From an uncultured bacterium (GTDB lineage Bacteria; Chloroflexota; Anaerolineae; JACIWP01), in assembly GCA_903872005.1 (NCBI GenBank), contig CAIQJD010000688.1, positions 1 to 6,151 on the forward strand: a stretch of DNA of 6,151 nucleotides, written 5' to 3'. A model generated the notes under the pieces. It did not search any database and was not told the origin of the DNA. It worked only from the letters and a program-made list of their open reading frames with translations. This document shows, in pieces, positions 1 through 3,649 of the stretch. The position numbers and the translations under genes are program-made. Each line of letters opens with the position of its first letter. The first letter of the stretch is position 1.

Positions 1-77
1 ACGATATTAACAAGGGCCGCCAAGAGTAAGACGGCGAATATAACGCCGGCCGCTGCCAATTTGCCCAATTTTGTCAT
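1..77 (-). CDS. N-terminus of a membrane or secreted protein, cut by the left window edge
   Basis: Only the first 25 codons are visible, read leftwards from ATG at 77-75. They begin MTKLGKLAAAGVIF and continue as a run of Ala, Val, Leu and Ile to the edge. A short basic start (Lys3, Lys6) followed by about 19 hydrophobic residues is the pattern of a signal peptide or first membrane anchor; no cleavage site is visible. The start is well supported: GAGGTGAT (90-83) is an excellent Shine-Dalgarno sequence, with 9 nt between GAGG and ATG. An ATG at 85-83 lies in another frame that stops after a few codons. The gene has its own promoter at 126-154, only 9 bp after the acpS stop, so it could also receive operon read-through. 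The family cannot be named from this fragment. Confidence 0.7.
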   Translation of the reverse strand, partial: MTKLGKLAAAGVIFAVLLLAALVNI

Positions 78-82
78 AACGC

Positions 83-90
83 ATCACCTC
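83..90 (-). promoter_or_regulatory. Shine-Dalgarno site of the truncated left-edge gene
   Basis: On the minus strand GAGGTGAT is an eight-base match to the anti-Shine-Dalgarno complement, ending 5 nt before ATG at 77. It fixes the start and reading frame of the left-edge gene. Confidence 0.7.
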
Positions 91-109
91 GCGGTTTGAT
101 AGGCGCGCA

Positions 110-131
110 GCATAACTATAGCATAACTGTA
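110..131. repeat. Tandem 11-bp direct repeat over the -10 region
   Basis: GCATAACTATA (110-120) is followed directly by GCATAACTGTA (121-131), matching at 10 of 11 positions. On the minus strand each unit carries a -10-like hexamer, TATAGT (120-115) and TACAGT (131-126). The period is about one helical turn, so the repeat could be an operator bound by a dimer or simply a duplicated -10 element. Which one cannot be told from sequence. Confidence 0.6.
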
Positions 132-154
132 ACACATCGGCAGCCGGCTGTCAA
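126..154 (-). promoter_or_regulatory. Sigma-70 type promoter for the left-edge gene
   Basis: On the minus strand a perfect -35 TTGACA (154-149) is followed by a 17-bp spacer and TACAGT (131-126, 4 of 6 to TATAAT), with an upstream TG giving an extended -10. Transcription would start near 119, leaving a leader of about 40 nt before ATG at 77. A second possible -10, TATAGT (120-115), also has an extended TG but lacks a matching -35. The spacer contains the 10-bp palindrome CAGCCGGCTG (141-150). Confidence 0.6.
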
Positions 155-162
155 TAGTATTT

Positions 163-540
163 TTACTTTCCTACTACAAATGCAGCCGCAATATCGCGCG
201 TGTGTGATAAGCTGATTTCGATCCGCGTCAATCCCAAGCCGGCGGCGCGCGCCGCCGCGCCCCCGTACAGTGTGACCAGCGGCTTGCCGGCGTCGTCGCT
301 GAGGATCTCAATGTCGCGCCAGCCGAAGCCGGCGATGCCGGTTCCTAGCGCCTTGGAGACGGCCTCTTTGCCGGCGAAGCGCGCGGCCAACTCGGCCGGC
401 CGGCCGGCGCAGAGGGCGGCTTCGGCCGGCGTGAAGATGCGCTCCAGGAAGCGCGCGCCGTGGCGCTGTAGCGCCCGCTCGATGCGGGCGATCTCTACCA
501 GATCCACGCCCACGCCCAATGGCGCTGCGTCTGCCAGCAT
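163..540 (-). CDS. acpS: Holo-[acyl-carrier-protein] synthase (AcpS)
   Basis: AcpS moves the 4'-phosphopantetheine arm from coenzyme A onto a serine of apo-ACP in the cytoplasm, making ACP active for fatty-acid synthesis. The 125-residue protein carries the family signatures in order: GVGVDLVEIARI (residues 9-20, with Mg-binding Asp13), FAGKEAVSKALGTG (about 55-68, with metal-binding Glu59) and ISLSHTRDIAAAFVV near the C-terminus. It is slightly longer than the usual 115-125 because about six residues precede the conserved core. ATG at 540 is chosen although it has only a weak AGG 3 nt upstream. It lies 4 nt after the stop of the UPF0104 gene, so translational coupling is likely. TTG at residue 8 is an alternative start without a ribosome site. 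The stop is TAA at 163. No intrinsic terminator is visible before the next promoter. Confidence 0.95.
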   Translation of the reverse strand: MLADAAPLGVGVDLVEIARIERALQRHGARFLERIFTPAEAALCAGRPAELAARFAGKEAVSKALGTGIAGFGWRDIEILSDDAGKPLVTLYGGAAARAAGLGLTRIEISLSHTRDIAAAFVVGK

Positions 541-544
541 CGGC

Positions 545-1567
545 CTAAGCGTCGCTGGCCGGCGCGCCGGCGCGTTTGCCGGCGGCTGCTGCGCCGAAGT
601 CTTGCCACGTGACCTGCTCGCGCCACATGTAGAACGCTCCCAGGACGGTGATGGGGAACCAGAGCGCTCCGTGCAGCACCAGCGTATAGGCCGCTGCGGT
701 GGTTGGCACGACGCCGTAGTTTTGCAGGACTTTGATCCCTGGCAGGTCGAAGGTGCCCACGTAGCCCGGCGAGGAGGGGATGGTTGTCGCCAGATTGACG
801 ACGCCGTTCATGAGCATCGATACGTAGAAGGGTACCGAGAAGCCGAAGGCGTGCATCACGAACCAGTACTTCACCGTTTCGGCCAGCCAGATGACCAGGG
901 AGGTCACGAAGATCATCAAGACGTCCCGGGGGCTCCGCAGCGAGACCAGCCCTTGCAGAAAGCGATCCAGGAAGCCCACGAGGGGGGCGCGGAAGCGTTC
1001 GGGCACGAAACGGTTGATCAGCGGCGTGTAGATGCGTTGGGCCCAGTGCGGGCGCATGGCGAAGATGAAGAAGACGATCAGCGCGCCGAAGAAGGCGGCG
1101 CTGCCGATGATGACGACGTTGCGGAGCCAGTCGGGCATGGGCGTGAAGGGCAGCGAGAAGAAGACGAAGAGGAGCATGATCACGCCGTCGAAGACGCGTT
1201 CCACGAAGGCGGTCGCCAGGCTGGCGCTGAAGCTGACGTTCTCTTTGCGCTTCAGCACGTAGGAGCGGATGAACTCGCCGGCGCGCGCCGGGTAGACATT
1301 GTTGCCCATGTAGCCGATGCAGACGACCGGAAAGAGCCGGCCGAGCGGGATGCGCTTGATTTGGCGCAGCATGTAGTGCCAGCGCCAGGTGCGCGCCCAT
1401 ACGGCAAAGAAGTAGACGACGACGCCGGGGATGATCCACCAGTATTTGGCGCTACGCATCGCGTCCCACAGGCCGGGGAGGTTGAGGCCGCTCAGGGCCA
1501 AATAGAGACAGCCGGCGCTGATGAGCAGGCCGAGCCAAAATTTCCAGTCTTTGAGGAGTCTTTTCAA
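545..1567 (-). CDS. UPF0104 / LPG-synthase-TM family integral membrane protein
   Basis: This is a 340-residue polytopic inner-membrane protein of the family that includes the membrane half of MprF (lysylphosphatidylglycerol synthase, flippase part) and many stand-alone UPF0104 proteins near lipid or glycan genes. Family motifs are GYMGNNVYPARAGE (residues 85-98), ERVFDG (123-128) and PSSPGYVGTFD (264-274). Hydrophobic segments lie roughly at 10-28, 43-60, 78-92, 127-141, 151-171, 215-238, 247-262 and 290-314. The C-terminal tail is Ala/Gly-rich and soluble. There is no aminoacyl-transferase domain, so it is not a full MprF. The start is TTG at 1567, since no in-frame ATG precedes the first membrane segment. 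It has GAGGAG (1581-1576) 8 nt upstream, and the TTGA sequence overlaps the stop of the SWIM gene. Substrate unknown; lipid translocation is an inference from the family. Confidence 0.9.
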   Translation of the reverse strand: MKRLLKDWKFWLGLLISAGCLYLALSGLNLPGLWDAMRSAKYWWIIPGVVVYFFAVWARTWRWHYMLRQIKRIPLGRLFPVVCIGYMGNNVYPARAGEFIRSYVLKRKENVSFSASLATAFVERVFDGVIMLLFVFFSLPFTPMPDWLRNVVIIGSAAFFGALIVFFIFAMRPHWAQRIYTPLINRFVPERFRAPLVGFLDRFLQGLVSLRSPRDVLMIFVTSLVIWLAETVKYWFVMHAFGFSVPFYVSMLMNGVVNLATTIPSSPGYVGTFDLPGIKVLQNYGVVPTTAAAYTLVLHGALWFPITVLGAFYMWREQVTWQDFGAAAAGKRAGAPASDA

Positions 1568-1815
1568 TGGGCGCTCTCCTCAGCCGGGCCGGCCAGCTTG
1601 TCGCCAAAGATGCGCTCCAGCGCCATGGTGTGGCTGCATACGCCGCGCTGGGCGAAGAAACGGCAGCCGCACTGCCACACGCCCCGGTTGTATGTCACCA
1701 GATGCGCGCTGTTGTCGCCGCGGAAGCTTACCGTCAGCGTTGCGATGCTGACGCGCTCCGGCTCTTCGGCGTAGCGTTTGGCCTTCTCGATCTTGCTGAT
1801 CATTGCTGAATCCAT
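1564..1815 (-). CDS. Small SWIM zinc-finger protein
   Basis: The 83-residue protein is little more than a SWIM domain. The zinc ligands form CxC-x8-CxH: Cys49, Cys51, Cys60 and His62, inside VWQCGCRFFAQRGVCSH. SWIM domains bind DNA or proteins in larger families such as SWI2/SNF2 helicases and MuDR transposases; the role of tiny stand-alone versions is unknown. The N-terminal 25 residues are charged (KIEKAKRYAEEPERV) and probably helical, and a beta-rich stretch (SIATLTVSFRG) leads into the finger. ATG at 1815 is chosen because AGGAGG (1826-1821) lies 5 nt upstream. A longer form from TTG at 1869 would add 18 residues that look non-coding. This is the first gene of the operon, and its TGA overlaps the TTG start of the UPF0104 gene by 4 nt. 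A regulatory or RNA/DNA-binding role is a guess. Confidence 0.88.
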   Translation of the reverse strand: MDSAMISKIEKAKRYAEEPERVSIATLTVSFRGDNSAHLVTYNRGVWQCGCRFFAQRGVCSHTMALERIFGDKLAGPAEESAH

Positions 1816-1996
1816 GGGTGCCTCCTGCACGGTCGCGCGGATGGGAGTGTTGGTAAGCGCGCAAGACAAGGATGCCCAGGCTCACCAGTCGCCTGGCGTC
1901 CTGGGCGTCCTCGCATTCACGCCGTCTGTTCTCGCGTTCGATGGGACTTTCATACGGGTTTCCCTCACTCATCAGCCGGCGTGTGGGCCGGCCCTT
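1816..1996 (-). other. Long 5' leader of the SWIM-UPF0104-acpS operon
   Basis: About 180 nt separate the predicted transcription start (A at 1996) from the SWIM start. Near the 5' end, GCCGGC (1992-1987), a 6-nt loop and GCCGGC (1980-1975) can form a 6-bp all-GC hairpin starting at about +5. There is no U-run, so it is not a terminator. Two overlapping candidate ORFs begin here. One starts at ATG 1972 (MSEGNPYESPIERENRRR...), has no ribosome site and reads on through the SWIM gene in another frame. The other is a 23-codon ORF from ATG 1953 to TGA 1882, with GAGGG about 9 nt upstream. Neither is convincing as a gene. The leader could be regulatory, or could hide a decayed small gene. Confidence 0.35.
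1821..1826 (-). promoter_or_regulatory. Shine-Dalgarno site deciding the SWIM gene start
   Basis: AGGAGG on the minus strand lies 5 nt before ATG at 1815. It is the strongest ribosome site in the operon and argues against the longer TTG start at 1869. Confidence 0.75.
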
Positions 1997-2002
1997 GAGT
2001 TC

Positions 2003-2031
2003 AGTATACCGTCTAAAGATGTCGTTGTCAA
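2003..2031 (-). promoter_or_regulatory. Near-consensus sigma-70 promoter of the SWIM-UPF0104-acpS operon
   Basis: On the minus strand a perfect -35 TTGACA (2031-2026), a 17-bp spacer and TATACT (2008-2003, 5 of 6 to TATAAT) predict a start at A1996. It sits 37 bp after the stop of the permease gene. The operon therefore has its own strong promoter, although no terminator separates it from the permease. Confidence 0.8.
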
Positions 2032-2068
2032 ACACTGCCTGGGTTAAGCTACGTCAATCTATGCCGCG

Positions 2069-3427
2069 CTATTCCGCGTCGCGGGCGGCGTTGGGGGCCG
2101 GGAAGATCAGGAAGATGGCGTTCAACAGGATGCCGGCGACTGCGCCGGCGGCGATGCTCGGCAGGCCATTGGGGAAGATGCCGGGCACCTTGAGGGGGAG
2201 GTAGCCGGCGCCCAGGATCTGTCCGCCGATGGCGGTGATGGTGATGACCGCGCCGACGGCGAGCTGGCGCGGGTCGAAGAGGTTGACCTTCTTGTCTTGG
2301 ATCAGGGCGATGCCCTGCATGCCGATGATGCCGAAGAGGTAGATCGCCAGACCGCCGGTTACGGCGACCGGGATGCTGTTGACGATGCCGGCCAACTTGC
2401 CGATGAAGCCGAGGAGGATGGCGATGACGCCGGCGGCCAACAGGGTGGGGCCGGAGTAGTTGCGGGTGATGACCATGAGCGAGTTGTTCTCGCCGTAGTT
2501 GGTGCCGGCCGCGCCGCCCAACAGGCCGTTAATGGTATCGCCGATGCCATCCAGCACCAGATTCAGGCCGATGAGCTTGTCCAGGTTGTAGCGTGGCTTG
2601 CCGAGATTGTCGGCCAGCTTGTCCACATAGAGGCTAATCTGATAGAGGTGGGCGGTGGATTCCGGGATGGTGGCGATGGCGATGATGGCAATGGCGGCCA
2701 CGGCTTCCCAGGCGCGCGGGTCACCGAAAGCCGGCAGCGTCAGGCGCGGAAACTGGAACCAGGCTGCGGTGCGGATCGGGTCCAGGCTGACGATGCCGAA
2801 GGGGATGCTGACCAGGTATCCCACGATAGCGCCCAGGAGGATGGGGATGAGGCCGACGAAGCCGCGCCCTTGCAGGTAGACCGAGAAGAGGATGGTAGCC
2901 AGGAGCGTGACGATGGCGACCACCCAGTTGTTCTTCGCCATGTCGAGGGCCGACCCGCCCAGGGTGACGCCGATCACCAGGGCGACGGAGCCGGTGATGA
3001 TGGGCGGCAATACCTTGTCCAGGGCATCCTTGCCGATGCGCCGGATGAGCAGGCCGACGAGGATGTTGACCACGCCGGTGGCGACGATGCCGACCTGGGC
3101 CAGGCGCACGGCGTCGCCGGCATATACCCCGAATTGCGCTTTGGTGAGCGCCATGATGGCGGCAATATAGCTGAAGCTGGAGCCATAGTAGAGCGGGATG
3201 AACTTCTTGGAGAGGATGCGTGACAGAATGAGGGCGGTGATGGTGGCGACGCCAGAGACGGTCAGGACGGCTCCGACATCAAAGCCGACCAGTAGGGCGA
3301 CCAATACCGTCGCCGGGAACATCGTGAGAGCGTGCTGAAAGCCGAGGATGATGATGCGACCGATGGAGGGGACATCATTGGGCAAGTAGCCGAAGACTTT
3401 CTGATCGGGGGGCCGTTTGGTGGTCAT
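2069..3427 (-). CDS. uraA: Uracil permease, NAT/NCS2 (nucleobase-ascorbate transporter) family
   Basis: This inner-membrane proton symporter imports uracil for pyrimidine salvage. The 452-residue protein is close to the family length (about 430) and hydrophobic throughout, with a UraA-like 14-segment layout. Family marks are GFQHALTMF (residues 29-37, the conserved Gln-His of TM1), YGSSFSYIA (81-89) and ESTAHLY (256-262), whose Glu256 and His260 match the Glu241/His245 spacing of E. coli UraA. GENNSLMVITR (312-322) is the NAT signature, with Glu313 in place of the second uracil-binding Glu290. Glu rather than Gln in the signature favours uracil over xanthine or urate. The signature Gly is Ser here (Ser316). 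ATG at 3427 is chosen for GGAG (3438-3435), 7 nt upstream; a start at 3484 would lie inside the leader terminator. The stop is TAG at 2069. The leader holds an attenuator-like terminator. Confidence 0.93.
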   Translation of the reverse strand: MTTKRPPDQKVFGYLPNDVPSIGRIIILGFQHALTMFPATVLVALLVGFDVGAVLTVSGVATITALILSRILSKKFIPLYYGSSFSYIAAIMALTKAQFGVYAGDAVRLAQVGIVATGVVNILVGLLIRRIGKDALDKVLPPIITGSVALVIGVTLGGSALDMAKNNWVVAIVTLLATILFSVYLQGRGFVGLIPILLGAIVGYLVSIPFGIVSLDPIRTAAWFQFPRLTLPAFGDPRAWEAVAAIAIIAIATIPESTAHLYQISLYVDKLADNLGKPRYNLDKLIGLNLVLDGIGDTINGLLGGAAGTNYGENNSLMVITRNYSGPTLLAAGVIAILLGFIGKLAGIVNSIPVAVTGGLAIYLFGIIGMQGIALIQDKKVNLFDPRQLAVGAVITITAIGGQILGAGYLPLKVPGIFPNGLPSIAAGAVAGILLNAIFLIFPAPNAARDAE

Positions 3428-3474
3428 TTCTGCTCTCCATGTAGGGTATTGGATGGTCCGCCGCGACCGCGCAC

Positions 3475-3507
3475 AAAAAAACACTCAAGAGAGAGTCTCT
3501 TGAGCGC
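3475..3507 (-). terminator. Intrinsic terminator inside the uraA leader (attenuator)
   Basis: On the minus strand CTCAAGAGA (3504-3496), loop CTC, and TCTCTTGAG (3492-3484) form a perfect 9-bp stem. It is extendable by C3506-G3482 and two G-U pairs, and is followed by TGTTTTTTT (seven T, 3481-3475). On the plus strand the hairpin is not followed by a T-run, so it acts only towards the permease. It lies about 35 nt after the predicted transcription start and 47 nt before the uraA ATG. Its position between promoter and gene marks it as a regulatory attenuator rather than an end-of-gene terminator. Confidence 0.85.
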
Positions 3508-3527
3508 CTTTGCCTCGCCAGGCAGCT
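3503..3527 (-). promoter_or_regulatory. Candidate PyrR-type anti-antiterminator and antiterminator in the uraA leader
   Basis: On the minus strand UGCC (3524-3521), hexaloop UGGCGA (3520-3515) and GGCA (3514-3511) form a hairpin, followed by AAGG. PyrR-binding loops of pyr attenuators have hexaloop CNGNGA closed by C-G and followed by GGYU. Here three of the four fixed loop bases match (U replaces the first C), and the 3' side GAGGC is preserved. An alternative pairing, AGC(U)GCC (3527-3521) with GGCGCU (3508-3503), would break both this hairpin and the base of the extended terminator stem, as an antiterminator should. The match is by eye and the antiterminator is short, so the PyrR assignment is tentative. 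Confidence 0.45.
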
Positions 3528-3547
3528 TGCCGGCCGGGATCGGAGCG

Positions 3548-3576
3548 AGTATACACCACGTCGGCCAAAGGCGCAA
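3548..3576 (-). promoter_or_regulatory. Promoter of uraA
   Basis: On the minus strand TTGCGC (3576-3571), a 17-bp spacer and TATACT (3553-3548) predict a start near 3541 and a leader of about 113 nt before the ATG at 3427. The -35 is weak (3 of 6) and the -10 is strong (5 of 6). Confidence 0.6.
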
Positions 3577-3589
3577 ATCGCGCCGTCCT

Positions 3590-3618
3590 TTGCTCCGCGC
3601 GGGCGGCTGTGCTATACT
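3590..3618 (+). promoter_or_regulatory. Promoter of the propeller lipoprotein gene
   Basis: TTGCTC (3590-3595), a 17-bp spacer and TATACT (3613-3618) with TG at 3610-3611 form an extended -10 promoter. The start would be near 3625, giving a leader of about 25 nt. Its -35 box is only 13 bp from the -35 of the divergent uraA promoter. Confidence 0.6.
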
Positions 3619-3649
3619 TGAGATAGCAGGAGCGTGAGGAGCGATAACG

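Noticed and set aside
495..1439. A 314-codon minus-strand frame inside the UPF0104 gene
   Set aside because: It overlaps the true frame almost fully, and its Arg/His/Leu-rich product is a frame shadow.
200..1774. A 524-codon plus-strand open frame opposite acpS, the UPF0104 gene and the SWIM gene
   Set aside because: The translation is rich in Arg, Ala, Glu and Asp without domain signatures, and it is antisense to three genes with clear family motifs. Long antisense frames are expected at this GC content.
1816..1869. A longer SWIM protein from TTG 1869
   Set aside because: The extra 18 residues look non-coding, and the strong AGGAGG points to ATG 1815.
2297..3223. A 308-codon plus-strand frame opposite uraA
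   Set aside because: It is an acidic, Asp/Gly-rich, low-complexity product antisense to a confidently identified permease, with no ribosome site argument.
3428..3484. An extended permease start at 3484 (MFFCARSRRT...)
   Set aside because: It would translate the leader terminator U-run and lacks a ribosome site, while ATG 3427 has GGAG at good spacing.
3428..3541. A purine or other metabolite riboswitch in the permease leader
   Set aside because: Only about 35 nt lie between the predicted start and the terminator stem, too short for the known purine aptamer, and no three-way junction with its conserved loops is visible.
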